The notes under the pieces: generated by a model | What the model saw: only the letters and a program-made list of their open reading frames with translations | Database searches by the model: none | Told to the model about the DNA's origin: nothing | Shown: positions 43,997 to 52,096 of the stretch, piece after piece | Layout of the letters: each line of letters opens with the position of its first letter | Numbering within the stretch: the stretch's first letter is position 1 | Made by a program: the position numbers and the translations under genes | Assembly (NCBI RefSeq): GCF_021390575.1 | Contig: NZ_JAJEJQ010000001.1 | Coordinates: 806,001-870,000 of the forward strand | Reading direction: 5' to 3' | Source: Paraburkholderia adhaesiva | GTDB lineage: Bacteria; Pseudomonadota; Gammaproteobacteria; Burkholderiales; Burkholderiaceae | Length of the DNA: 64,000 bases

Positions 43997-44977
43997 CTAA
44001 GGCTTCAGCACGGTCTTAACGATCTCGCCGACTGCTGCTTTGGCCTTGATCGCCGCGTTCTCGTCGTACGCGATGGTTGTCCCACGCTCAATACATGAGT
44101 CGCTGTAACTAAACGGTTGCCTCGTCTTGGCGTCGACGAGAAGCCCGGTTTCGGCCTCAACGATCCGGCAGTTTCGTGTCGTCTGCGCTTGCGATAGCTG
44201 TTGCGGTTGCTTGAGCGCTCGCGCGTCAAAGAAATGGCTGGCGCCGTCGTATTCGGTCAACTGGACGTCATCGACTTTCGTTTTCAGACGTTCCACATAA
44301 TCACGGCACGAAGCGACTGGATTGTAATTGTCTGCAGTCCCCTGGAAAATGCGAACAGGTCTGGCAACGACGTCCTCGTCTTCGAGAAATGTGAAAGTAC
44401 AGTCCGGATAAAACGCGATGAACGCCGCGAACTGGGTGCCGGGTTGCGCGTGCATCTTCTGGAACCGGTTCAGGCTCGCATAAAGCGCGTTCTGCGCTCC
44501 ACGCGAAAATCCCATGAGCATGATCCTGTTCGGGTCGATTCTCGGGTGCTTCGAAAGAGTCGCGAGCGCTCGATAGGCATCCTCGGTCTGCGCCAGGCGG
44601 CCGAGTTGCGATTGATCGTTGATGGTGTTGGCGATACCTCGGCCCGAAAAGCTGTCGATCACAAAAGTAGCGACACCAAGCGAAAGAAAGTACTCCTCCC
44701 AGTCTGTGACGCTGCTGCCGATTCCGCCGGACGCATGCAGCAGGATGACGAGCGGAAGCCGATCAGTACCGTTGTTTCGGGGAAGCCGAAGTTCGCCTGC
44801 CACCGTGACAGGTTTGCCATCCTCGCGGCCGCTCAGAAATTCCTGGTCAGTGAGCGTCACGGACGGAATCGGGATTACCTCCATTCGCGTCACCTGCGCG
44901 CGTCCGGCGTTCGCGAGGCAGCTGAAAATGCAGATCAATGCGACTCGGATCAGCAGATTTTTGCTTGTTGTCGACAT
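43997..44977 (-). CDS. Secreted alpha/beta hydrolase (dienelactone hydrolase-like)
   Basis: A 326-residue protein with a signal peptide (hydrophobic LIRVALICIFSCLANAGRAQ, cleavage near residue 28). The alpha/beta-hydrolase core shows LVILLHASGGIG (oxyanion region, near 75), the nucleophile elbow MGFSRGAQN (near 155), an acid in QGTADNYNP (near 215) and a His in DGASHFFD (near 247). A further C-terminal segment of about 70 residues contains two cysteines that may form a disulfide. The substrate is unknown; neighbours give no clear hint. Confidence 0.83.
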   Translation of the reverse strand: MSTTSKNLLIRVALICIFSCLANAGRAQVTRMEVIPIPSVTLTDQEFLSGREDGKPVTVAGELRLPRNNGTDRLPLVILLHASGGIGSSVTDWEEYFLSLGVATFVIDSFSGRGIANTINDQSQLGRLAQTEDAYRALATLSKHPRIDPNRIMLMGFSRGAQNALYASLNRFQKMHAQPGTQFAAFIAFYPDCTFTFLEDEDVVARPVRIFQGTADNYNPVASCRDYVERLKTKVDDVQLTEYDGASHFFDARALKQPQQLSQAQTTRNCRIVEAETGLLVDAKTRQPFSYSDSCIERGTTIAYDENAAIKAKAAVGEIVKTVLKP

Positions 44978-45331
44978 GGCGTCCCTCTTCTTCGGTGCTG
45001 GTTCGCGCGATGACTCGCGAAGTCCAGTATAGGCAGACGTAGAAGAGAGTTGTCGATTGCCTTGCTATTGAACCGAGAAGTCTTGGGCTGTCGCGCTATG
45101 GTTCGCGGGCGACGCTTCTACGTCCACTGCGCTCTTCTCATGGCGGGGGGCAATCAGGCAGTCGCAACGTTTCAGCGAGCGACTCATAGTGGCCGAACTC
45201 CGCGCGAATAACGCGCTAAACGCGGCGTTGCCGCGCGCATCACCTGGCGGGGTCTCGACAGTCGGAAACGTCCGTGCCTGCAACGCCGGATCGTCCAGCA
45301 CGTGCACGTTTCTCGTGCACGTACCGAGCCA
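44978..45331. other. Intergenic stretch between the secreted hydrolase and norR
   Basis: About 350 bp. An 80-codon frame is open on the minus strand at 45065-45307 but lacks a recognisable family, ribosome site or codon bias, so I do not call it. The right end contains an inverted GTGCACG/CGTGCAC pair at about 45300-45320, just after the norR stop, which may act as its terminator. Confidence 0.4.
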
Positions 45332-46861
45332 TCACTTCAAACCCAGTCGCGACGCCAGTCGATGCAGGTTCGCCGGATCGACCGATAGCTGGCGCGCCGC
45401 CGCGGCCCAGTTGCCGCCACAGTCGTCGACTGCCTTGCGGATCATCTTGCGCTGGAAGGCGTTGGTGGCGTCGTTGAGGCCGATCTCTTGCGCGATATCG
45501 GGCGTCGCCGACTGTGGAGCGAGCCGGGCGATGGGCTGGCCATCGCCCGGACAGATGTGCCGCTCATGGATGACCGCCGCATTTCCTCCCTGCTCGGCGC
45601 GCGCGAGCACAGCCGCGCGTCGCAGGACGTGCTCCAGCTCGCGCACGTTGCCGTGCCACTCACGCCCGGCCAGGGCATTCAGCGTTTCCGGGTCGATCGA
45701 AAGGGTATTGAGGCCCATCGTGCCGCGCCAGCGCTCGAGGAAAAATCCCGTCAGCAGGGGAATGTCTTCGAGATGCTCGCGCAGCGCCGGTGCGTGCAGC
45801 GGAAACACGCTCAGTCGATGGTACAGATCGGCGCGGAACTGGCCCGCCACAATTTCGGCCTTGAGGTCCTTGTTGGTGGCGGCGATGACGCGGACGTCGA
45901 CCTTGCGCTGGGTGTCGTCGCCGATACGCTGCAGGTCGCCATATTGCAGCACCCGCAGCAACTTGGCCTGCAATGACAGCGGGAGTTCGCCGATCTCGTC
46001 GAGAAACAGCGTGCCCTGGTGGGCCAGCTCGAACTTGCCCGTGCGGTTGTGGATGGCCCCGGTGAAGGCGCCTTTCACGTGGCCGAACAGCTCGCTCTCG
46101 GCCACGTTCTCCGGCAGCGCTGCGCAGTTCAGGTAGACGAGCGGGCTTGCACGGCGCGTCGAGCCGATGTGGACCGCCCGTGCAATCAGCTCCTTTCCGG
46201 TTCCGGTCTCGCCGAGGATCAGCACGTTGAGATCCGTGACCGCCACGACGTCGATCTCGCAGCGCAGCCGCTGCATGGCCTCGGATTCCCCGATCATCTC
46301 GCCCTCGCCGGCGGTTGCGGCAAGTCGGCGCACGGGGGGCGTTCCGGCCCCGTGCGGGTCGCTCGCCATCTGCTCCAGCAGCAGCGCGTTCGCGAGTGCC
46401 GCCGAGGCCAGCGCGCCGATTAGACCAAGATCCTCATCATCGAAGTCGTCGAATTGCGAAGGGTTCAGACCGTCGATGGTCAGCGCGCCGATGAGCACCC
46501 CTTCGCTCAGCAGCGGGATTCCCATGCAGGCGTGGACGGGCAGATATCCCAGGCTGGCAATCAGGTTGTCATAGGGGTCGGGCAGATCGCTGTCCGGCGG
46601 AAAGCGCACGACATCGCCTGCGCGCGCAATGGCTTCCAGACGCGGATGCTCGCTGACGCGAAAGCGCCGGCCCATGACGTCGGGTGACAAGCCGTCGATA
46701 GCAAGCGGCACGAATGTGCCGCGGTCGTAACGCAGCAGCGCCGAGGCGTCCGAGTGGAATAGCTGCCGCACGCTCTGGATCAACTGCTCGAAGCGCTCGC
46801 TATGGGAATTGCCCCGCTGCAGATCGAGGGCGATGCGGGTGAAGGTGTCGGCACTAAGCAT
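45332..46861 (-). CDS. norR: Nitric oxide-responsive sigma-54 activator NorR
   Basis: A 509-residue bacterial enhancer-binding protein. The N-terminal GAF domain (residues 1-165) retains the residues proposed to hold the NO-sensing iron, in [10 protein letters not shown] and DSDLPDPYD (Arg80 and Asp98 here, equivalent to Arg81 and Asp99 of E. coli). The AAA+ domain has GETGTGKE (Walker A, near 218), GAFTGA (sigma-54 contact, near 275) and [10 protein letters not shown] Fis-type helix-turn-helix ends the protein ([19 protein letters not shown]). It is divergent from norV, with NorR-type sites between. Confidence 0.95.
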   Translation of the reverse strand: MLSADTFTRIALDLQRGNSHSERFEQLIQSVRQLFHSDASALLRYDRGTFVPLAIDGLSPDVMGRRFRVSEHPRLEAIARAGDVVRFPPDSDLPDPYDNLIASLGYLPVHACMGIPLLSEGVLIGALTIDGLNPSQFDDFDDEDLGLIGALASAALANALLLEQMASDPHGAGTPPVRRLAATAGEGEMIGESEAMQRLRCEIDVVAVTDLNVLILGETGTGKELIARAVHIGSTRRASPLVYLNCAALPENVAESELFGHVKGAFTGAIHNRTGKFELAHQGTLFLDEIGELPLSLQAKLLRVLQYGDLQRIGDDTQRKVDVRVIAATNKDLKAEIVAGQFRADLYHRLSVFPLHAPALREHLEDIPLLTGFFLERWRGTMGLNTLSIDPETLNALAGREWHGNVRELEHVLRRAAVLARAEQGGNAAVIHERHICPGDGQPIARLAPQSATPDIAQEIGLNDATNAFQRKMIRKAVDDCGGNWAAAARQLSVDPANLHRLASRLGLK

Positions 46862-46862
46862 G

Positions 46863-46924
46863 ATTGTCGAACGGACAATTCGATTGTCAAAAGCACAATC
46901 TGTGATTGTAGTCCTTTTGACAAT
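46863..46924. promoter_or_regulatory. Three NorR-type enhancer sites
   Basis: Three GT-N7-AC sites lie in tandem: ATTGT-N7-ACAAT at 46863-46879, GATTGT-N7-ACAATC at 46882-46900, and GT-N7-AC at 46911-46921. The first two are perfect 5- and 6-bp palindromes. The number and motif match NorR enhancers of E. coli. The first site starts 2 bp from the norR start codon, so NorR could also affect its own gene. Confidence 0.8.
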
Positions 46925-46964
46925 GCGTGTGCCGACGACGTCGGTGAATCAGCGGTTTTCAGGC

Positions 46965-46979
46965 TGGCACGCAGTTTGC
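46965..46979 (+). promoter_or_regulatory. norVp: Sigma-54 promoter of norVW
   Basis: TGGCAC-N5-TTGC matches the -24/-12 sigma-54 consensus exactly, with the GG and GC dinucleotides correctly spaced. It is 43 bp upstream of the norV start and 44 bp downstream of the last NorR-type site. Confidence 0.88.
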
Positions 46980-47021
46980 GTTAGTTGTTCCCGCAACTGC
47001 TCACACACCAAAGGAAACACC

Positions 47022-48551
47022 ATGTCAATTCTGGTCAAAAACAACGTTCACTGGGTCGGTCAGCGCGATTGGGAAGTGCGCGATTTTCACGGGACCGAAT
47101 ACCGTACGTTGCGGGGCACCAGCTACAACAGCTACCTGATCCGCGAGGAGAAGACCGTCCTCATCGATACCGTGGATCATCGCTTCAGCCGCGAATTCAT
47201 CCGTGACCTGGCTGCCGAAGTCGACCTCAGCACGATCGACGCCGTGGTCATCAACCACGCCGAGGAAGACCACGCCGGCGCGCTGGGAGAACTCCTGGCC
47301 CTGATTCCCGGCACGCCGGTCTACTGCACCAACAATGCGCTCGACTCGATCGTCGGACACCATCACCATCCCGAATGGAATTTCCAGCCCGTGTGTACGG
47401 GCGACAAGCTGGACATCGGCAATGGCAAGCAACTCGTCTTCATCGAGACGCCGATGCAGCACTGGCCCGACAGCATGATGACCTACCTCACCGGCGATGC
47501 CGTGCTGTTCAGCAACGACGCCTTCGGCCAGCACTACTGCGACGAACATCTGTTCAACGACGAGGTCGATCAGGGCGAACTGATGGACCAGTGCCTGCGG
47601 TACTACGCGAACATCCTCACGCCGTTCAGCCCGCTGGTGACGGCGAAGATCAATGAAGTGCTCGGGTTCGGCTTGCCCGTCGACATGGTGGCCACCTCGC
47701 ACGGCGTGGTCTGGCGCGACAACCCGACCCAGATCATCCTCAAATATCTGGAGTGGGCGAACAACTACCAGGAAGACCGCATCACGCTGTTCTACGACTC
47801 GATGTCGAACAACACGCGCATGATGGCCGATGCGATTGCCCAGGGCATCCACGAGGCCGACCCGCTTGTCACCGTGAAGATTTTCAACGTCGCCCGCCAC
47901 GACAAGAACGAAATCCTCTCGAATGTGTTCCGCTCGAAAGGCATCCTCGTGGGTTCTTCGACGATGAACAACGTCATGATGCCCAAGGTGGCCGGCATGC
48001 TCGAGGAAATCACCGGGCTGCGGTTCCGCAACAAAAAGGGTTCAGCCTTTGGCAGCTTCGGGTGGGCCGGAGGCGCGGTCGATCGCATCCAGACCCGTCT
48101 CATGGACGCCGGCTTCGATATTGCACTGTCGCTGAAGGCCAAGTGGCGCCCCGATGCGCGGACGGTCGAACTGTGTCGTGAGCATGGCCGCCAGATCGCC
48201 CGCCAGTGGGCGCTGCATCGCCTCGAGCCGGCCCGTAGCCTCGCAACACTCGGCGCGGCGAATGACCCGGCCGTGAGCAATGTCCCCGCCGTGAGCAAAG
48301 CCCCCGCCGTGAGCAAAGCCCCCGCCGTGAGCAAAGCCCCCGCCGCAAGCAAAGCCGCGGCCGCCACGTGCGCCGGCGAGTCCATGCTGTGCACGGTGTG
48401 CCAGTGGGTCTACGACCCGGCGCTCGGCGAGCCGGATCAGCTCGTGGCGCCTGGCACGCCCTGGGACGCTGTGCCCGAGACCTTCCTGTGCCCGAAGTGC
48501 GGCATCGGCAAGGCTGTGTTCGAACCGGTATTGGGGAAGGCTGCAGCATGA
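47022..48551 (+). CDS. norV: Anaerobic nitric oxide reductase flavorubredoxin NorV
   Basis: A 509-residue cytosolic enzyme that reduces NO to N2O. The N-terminal metallo-beta-lactamase-like diiron domain has NHAEEDHAG (H-x-E-x-D-H ligands, near residue 79) and further His/Asp ligands. The flavodoxin domain (about 252-395) has [12 protein letters not shown], and the C-terminal rubredoxin has [10 protein letters not shown] and CPKCG. It is about 30 residues longer than the E. coli enzyme because the flavodoxin-rubredoxin linker contains five PAVSKA-type hexapeptide repeats. ATG 47022 follows an AAGGAAA site. It overlaps norW by ATGA. Confidence 0.95.
   Translation: MSILVKNNVHWVGQRDWEVRDFHGTEYRTLRGTSYNSYLIREEKTVLIDTVDHRFSREFIRDLAAEVDLSTIDAVVINHAEEDHAGALGELLALIPGTPVYCTNNALDSIVGHHHHPEWNFQPVCTGDKLDIGNGKQLVFIETPMQHWPDSMMTYLTGDAVLFSNDAFGQHYCDEHLFNDEVDQGELMDQCLRYYANILTPFSPLVTAKINEVLGFGLPVDMVATSHGVVWRDNPTQIILKYLEWANNYQEDRITLFYDSMSNNTRMMADAIAQGIHEADPLVTVKIFNVARHDKNEILSNVFRSKGILVGSSTMNNVMMPKVAGMLEEITGLRFRNKKGSAFGSFGWAGGAVDRIQTRLMDAGFDIALSLKAKWRPDARTVELCREHGRQIARQWALHRLEPARSLATLGAANDPAVSNVPAVSKAPAVSKAPAVSKAPAASKAAAATCAGESMLCTVCQWVYDPALGEPDQLVAPGTPWDAVPETFLCPKCGIGKAVFEPVLGKAAA
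48267..48356 (+). repeat. Five tandem 18-bp repeats in norV linker
   Basis: Units at 48267, 48285, 48303, 48321 and 48339 encode [12 protein letters not shown] (three times) and PAASKA; the second to fourth are nearly identical in DNA (CCCGCCGTGAGCAAAGCC). They extend the flexible linker before the rubredoxin domain and are prone to copy-number change. Confidence 0.9.
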
Positions 48552-49690
48552 ACCGCACTGTCACAATCGTCGGCAGCGGTTTCGCTGCCCAGCAACTGGT
48601 GCGCAGCCTTCGCAAACGCGACACCGATGTGCCGATCCGCATGATCACCGCCGACAACGGCGACGAATACAACAAGCCCGACCTGAGCCATGTGGCCAGC
48701 CGCGCCACCACGGCCGCAGGTATGCCGCTGCGTTCGGGCGAAGCGTTCGCCGCGGAACTGGGCATCACGCTGCAGGCGCGCTGCCGGGTTGAGTCCATCG
48801 ACCCGGTGCGCCAGGTACTCGTTACTTCGCAAGGAGAGTGCGCCTACGAGCAGTTGGTGCTGGCCACCGGCGCACGCGCGGTGCGGCCTGGAGTCGGGGG
48901 GGCGCATCTGATGCACACGCTCAACAGTCTGGAAGAATTCGCGAGGCTGGAGCCGCAGCTTGCGACGGCGCGCAGCGTGCTGGTGCTCGGGGCAGGCCTC
49001 ATTGGAACGGAGCTGGCCATGGATATCGCCGGTACCGGTCGTGAGGTTACGCTCGTCGATATCGCGCAGAGCCCGCTCTCCGCGCTACTGCCTGCTGCAT
49101 TGACTCAGCCACTGGTCAAAGCGCTGCAGGCTGCCGGGGTACGGCTGCAACTGGGCCGTGGCCTGCACTCGATCGAAAAAGCTGGCAATGGCCTCCAGGT
49201 CAACATGAGCGACGGTTCGAGCAGCCAACACGACCTGGTCCTCGCCGCGATAGGTCTTGCACCTGAAGTCTCGCTGGCCCGCGACGCGGGGATCGACGTC
49301 GGGCGCGGCATCATCGTGGATGATCACCTTCGCACCAGCGTCCCCGATATCTACGCGCTCGGCGACGGCATGGAATTCCAGGGCACGCTCCTGCCTTTCC
49401 TGCAGCCCGCCTTGCTCGGGGCCACCGTACTGGCGGCGACCCTGCTCGGCAAGCCGACACCGCTCGTGCTCCCGCACATGATGGTGCGCGTCAAGACACC
49501 GGCCTACGTCATGCAAATGGCCGGACGCACGCGCGGCGATGGACTCTCCTGGCAGTCCGAATGGAACGAGAGCGGCATGCTCGCGCGTTCCTTCGATGCG
49601 GCCGGCAAGCTGTGCGGTTTCGTCGTCGGCGGTGACCGTATAAGCCAGGCCTTTGCCGTGTACCGCGAACTTCCGCGGCTGGCCGCCTGA
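48548..49690 (+). CDS. norW: NADH:flavorubredoxin reductase NorW
   Basis: A 380-residue FAD-dependent pyridine nucleotide-disulfide-type reductase that passes NADH electrons to the rubredoxin domain of NorV. The FAD motif is [13 protein letters not shown] (residues 7-19), [11 protein letters not shown] follows near residue 105, the NAD-binding fold has [13 protein letters not shown] (near 143), and [10 protein letters not shown] (near 275) closes the FAD site. It is coupled to norV by ATGA and followed by an inverted repeat. Confidence 0.94.
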   Translation: MNRTVTIVGSGFAAQQLVRSLRKRDTDVPIRMITADNGDEYNKPDLSHVASRATTAAGMPLRSGEAFAAELGITLQARCRVESIDPVRQVLVTSQGECAYEQLVLATGARAVRPGVGGAHLMHTLNSLEEFARLEPQLATARSVLVLGAGLIGTELAMDIAGTGREVTLVDIAQSPLSALLPAALTQPLVKALQAAGVRLQLGRGLHSIEKAGNGLQVNMSDGSSSQHDLVLAAIGLAPEVSLARDAGIDVGRGIIVDDHLRTSVPDIYALGDGMEFQGTLLPFLQPALLGATVLAATLLGKPTPLVLPHMMVRVKTPAYVMQMAGRTRGDGLSWQSEWNESGMLARSFDAAGKLCGFVVGGDRISQAFAVYRELPRLAA

Positions 49691-49700
49691 ACGGGACGAC

Positions 49701-49726
49701 GTAACGCGGGGGATCTCCCGCGTTAC
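49701..49726 (+). terminator. Inverted repeat/terminator after norW
   Basis: A perfect 10-bp stem, GTAACGCGGG with CCCGCGTTAC, and a 6-base loop lie 10 bp after the norW stop. The tail is not T-rich, so termination is likely but not certain. Confidence 0.6.
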
Positions 49727-49828
49727 GGCAGTTCGATTCGCGCCTCAGGAGGCGCGTTCGATTGCAGGCGAGGAGGCCGATAGCGCTGAACTTCCCTGGC
49801 CGCGCCAGACCCGCCACGCAATCGCAGG

Positions 49829-50068
49829 GTGCAGCAGCGATGGCGGCGGGACCATCAGGTTGACGACCTTGAGAAGGGCCCACTCGCTCGCAACGTCGTA
49901 GCAACGATGTTGTGGCCCGATAGCGGCGAAGATGCTGTACGTGCGCGGCTGCGGCGTCTCATGTGCCGCCTTCAGCTCACGCTCGGCGCTGATGATTGGG
50001 CTTTCGCGGGCGACCAGCGAGTTGCTCTCGCCAGCATCAAGCAGTTTGTCGACGGTCTTGCAGCATGA
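49829..50068 (+). pseudogene. Fragment of a BTAD/SARP-like transcriptional regulator
   Basis: A 79-codon frame encodes LARNVVATMLWPDSGEDAVRAR and LRRLMCRLQLTLGADDWAF, resembling the winged-helix part of SARP/BTAD-type regulators (the LWPD-x-x-x-x-x-A-R-x-x-L-R pattern). The typical upstream DNA-binding start and the downstream BTAD and sensory domains are absent, and the frame stops after about 80 residues. I read it as a remnant of a larger gene. A minus-strand frame over the same bases has no family similarity. The remaining bases at 49727-49828 and 50069-50379 show nothing else clear. Confidence 0.4.
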
Positions 50069-50379
50069 ACGCAAACAAGCGACACAGCGGATGTGCCTGG
50101 CAAATACAAAGCGTCGCACAACCATCACCAAAGCCCGAAAGTTGTTGCTGACTTTTCACCGTTGTGAACATGGGCAAGCATGTTTGCGGACTTCATCGAT
50201 TCTGGGGTAGCGACCACGCCCTGGAGGCGTGAAGCGCGTTCACCCTGGACCGTTTCGACCTAGACTTTAAGGTATTCGCAAGCCTGATCCGGCGTCCCGG
50301 AGTCGATATTGGCGCGCGCGAATGTTCCGTGCCCGAACGCGAGCACATCTTGTCCACGACGACGACAGAGGTGAGCACA

Positions 50380-50982
50380 ATGGCCGAGAGCTGGAAAGTT
50401 GCCGGTACTTATTTCGAGAGTTGCAATTGCTACGCCCCGTGCAATTGCGTTTGCCTGGGGCCGCCTTCGGATGGAGACTGCGCGGTGCTGATCGGCTGGC
50501 ACATCGATCAGGGAAAGTTCGCCGCCGTCACGCTGGACGGACTCAACATCGCGCTCTTTGCGTATTCGCCGGGCCACATGTTGCAAAACAAGTGGAGAGT
50601 CGCCCTCTACCTGGACGAACGCGGCACGTCTGAGCAGCACGAGGCGTTGGGCAAGATATTTTCCGGCCAGGCTGGCGGGCCGCTGTCGGCGCTCGGGCCG
50701 CTGATTGGCGAGGTCATGGGCGTCAGGCCGGCCGTCATCAATTATCAGCAGAACGGGAAGAGTCGCAGCCTGCACATCCCCGATGTGGCGAACATGGAAA
50801 TCGAGGCGTTGCCGGGACAGGATGGTGGCGAGGTAACGATCAGCAATCACCCGTTTACGCCTGTCCCAGGGTTTGCGGCAGTGGTCAGTAAATCGAAGGA
50901 ATTTCGGTTCACAGACTATGGCTTTACTAGAGAGATCTCCGACCGAAACGGATTTTATTCTCCGTTCGCCTACCATGGCTGA
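50380..50982 (+). CDS. DUF1326 family protein
   Basis: A 200-residue soluble protein starting MAESWKVAGTYFESCNC. The Cys cluster SCNCYAPCNCVC (residues 13-24) is the hallmark of DUF1326 and looks suited to metal binding. The domain continues through GWHIDQGKFAAVTLDGLNIAL to FTDYGF near residue 183. ATG 50380 is preferred over an in-frame upstream start at 50329 because an AGAGG site lies at 50368-50372, just upstream. The following DUF2182 membrane gene overlaps its end; the two families commonly occur as neighbours. Function is unknown. Confidence 0.82.
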   Translation: MAESWKVAGTYFESCNCYAPCNCVCLGPPSDGDCAVLIGWHIDQGKFAAVTLDGLNIALFAYSPGHMLQNKWRVALYLDERGTSEQHEALGKIFSGQAGGPLSALGPLIGEVMGVRPAVINYQQNGKSRSLHIPDVANMEIEALPGQDGGEVTISNHPFTPVPGFAAVVSKSKEFRFTDYGFTREISDRNGFYSPFAYHG

Positions 50983-51775
50983 GTCTGGCTTACTGGGCAG
51001 ACACGCGACGCGACGGCTGCCGGTGCGCGACCACGTGGTCGCGCTGTCCGGGCTCACGGCTGCCGCAACGCTCGCGTGGGCCTACCTCGTGTACATGAGT
51101 TGGGGCATGGAGCACATGGACGTCGGTGCGACCATGGCCATCATGCCGCGCATGACGCATTGGCATACCGTCGATCTGCTTCTGGTATCGGCGATGTGGG
51201 CCATCATGATGGCCGCCATGATGCTTCCGTCCATGGTGCCAACGGTTCTGGGTTTTGCATCCATCAACAACCGACGGCGGGAGCAACATCTGCCACGTGT
51301 GCAGACTGGCGTGTTCGTTCTCGGCTACCTCACCGTCTGGTCCGGCTTCAGCCTGTTCGCGACGCTCGCGCAGTGGGGCTTGCTCAAGGCACGACTCGTC
51401 ACGCCGATGATGGTGAGCGCGACACCCTTCCTTGCGGGTGCTCTTCTGGTCATTGCTGGCGTCTTCCAGTTGACACCTGTAAAGCACGCGTGCCTTGCGA
51501 GGTGCGTGTCGCCGCTCGGCTTTCTTCTAACGGAGTGGCGCGACGGCACACGTGGCGCCTGGATCATGGGATTTCGTCATGGGGCGTATTGCGTAGGCTG
51601 CTGCGGACTACTCATGACACTTCTCTTCGTATTCGGCGTGATGAATCTGCTTTGGATTGCCGCGCTGTCGATCTACGTAATGCTCGAAAAATTGCTTCCG
51701 CAAGTGCGATGGCTTGCTTTTGCACAGGGGGTGCTGCTGATTTGTTGGGGAATTGCGGTTGCAGCGGGGGGATAA
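50975..51775 (+). CDS. DUF2182 predicted metal-binding membrane protein
   Basis: A protein of about 266 residues with seven or so hydrophobic segments. Family features are a Met/His-rich first loop (WGMEHMDVGATMAIMP, near residue 42), WAIMMAAMMLPSMVP (near 75), HACLARCVSP (near 172) and YCVGCCGLLMTLLFVFGVMN (near 206). ATG 50975 puts the first helix at the usual distance and overlaps DUF1326 by 8 bp; ATG 50918 is an alternative. The Cys, His and Met pattern suggests metal handling, not demonstrated. Confidence 0.8.
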   Translation: MAESGLLGRHATRRLPVRDHVVALSGLTAAATLAWAYLVYMSWGMEHMDVGATMAIMPRMTHWHTVDLLLVSAMWAIMMAAMMLPSMVPTVLGFASINNRRREQHLPRVQTGVFVLGYLTVWSGFSLFATLAQWGLLKARLVTPMMVSATPFLAGALLVIAGVFQLTPVKHACLARCVSPLGFLLTEWRDGTRGAWIMGFRHGAYCVGCCGLLMTLLFVFGVMNLLWIAALSIYVMLEKLLPQVRWLAFAQGVLLICWGIAVAAGG

Positions 51776-52096
51776 AGTCGCGAATAAGCGGTATAGCCAC
51801 GCTGGCTGCAGCATATCCCGTTGAAGTCGGCTATGAATCTGCAACCAACCCTTTGTCGAGCGTGACTCCGGCGTGTTTACCTGGCAAGACGGAGCGCGTT
51901 CATATAAGGACCAAAGAAAATCCCCCGCCAATCGGCGATGAACCCACTGGTTCGTTGCAGATTGGCGGGGGACGGATAGCACGTACGGACCTGAAACGGC
52001 ATTTGCTCGTGCGATGGTCGTTTCCCGAAGGCGTAGCAGCTATTCGACGTCTGCCGCCGAACAACTGCCGCTCTGCAGGAAACGCCCCGTTTCGCC
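51776..52096. other. Intergenic region between DUF2182 and second ilvD (convergent)
   Basis: About 320 bp without a gene. It contains the strong minus-strand terminator of ilvD at 51911-51972. Nothing else is recognised. Confidence 0.5.
51911..51972 (-). terminator. Terminator of the second ilvD gene
   Basis: A perfect 13-bp inverted repeat (51921-51933 with 51960-51972; TCCCCCGCCAATC on both strands) with a 26-base loop is followed on the minus strand by ATTTTCTTT. It lies about 125 bp past the ilvD stop. Confidence 0.7.

Noticed and set aside
45065..45307. An 80-codon minus-strand frame between the secreted hydrolase and norR
   Set aside because: No ribosome site, no recognisable domain and composition not gene-like.
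48267..48356. Short regular repeats considered as a CRISPR-like array
   Set aside because: They are 18-bp in-frame codon repeats without spacers, encoding a protein linker.
49745..50131. A 128-codon minus-strand frame over the regulator fragment
   Set aside because: No family similarity; the plus-strand frame has the recognisable winged-helix pattern.
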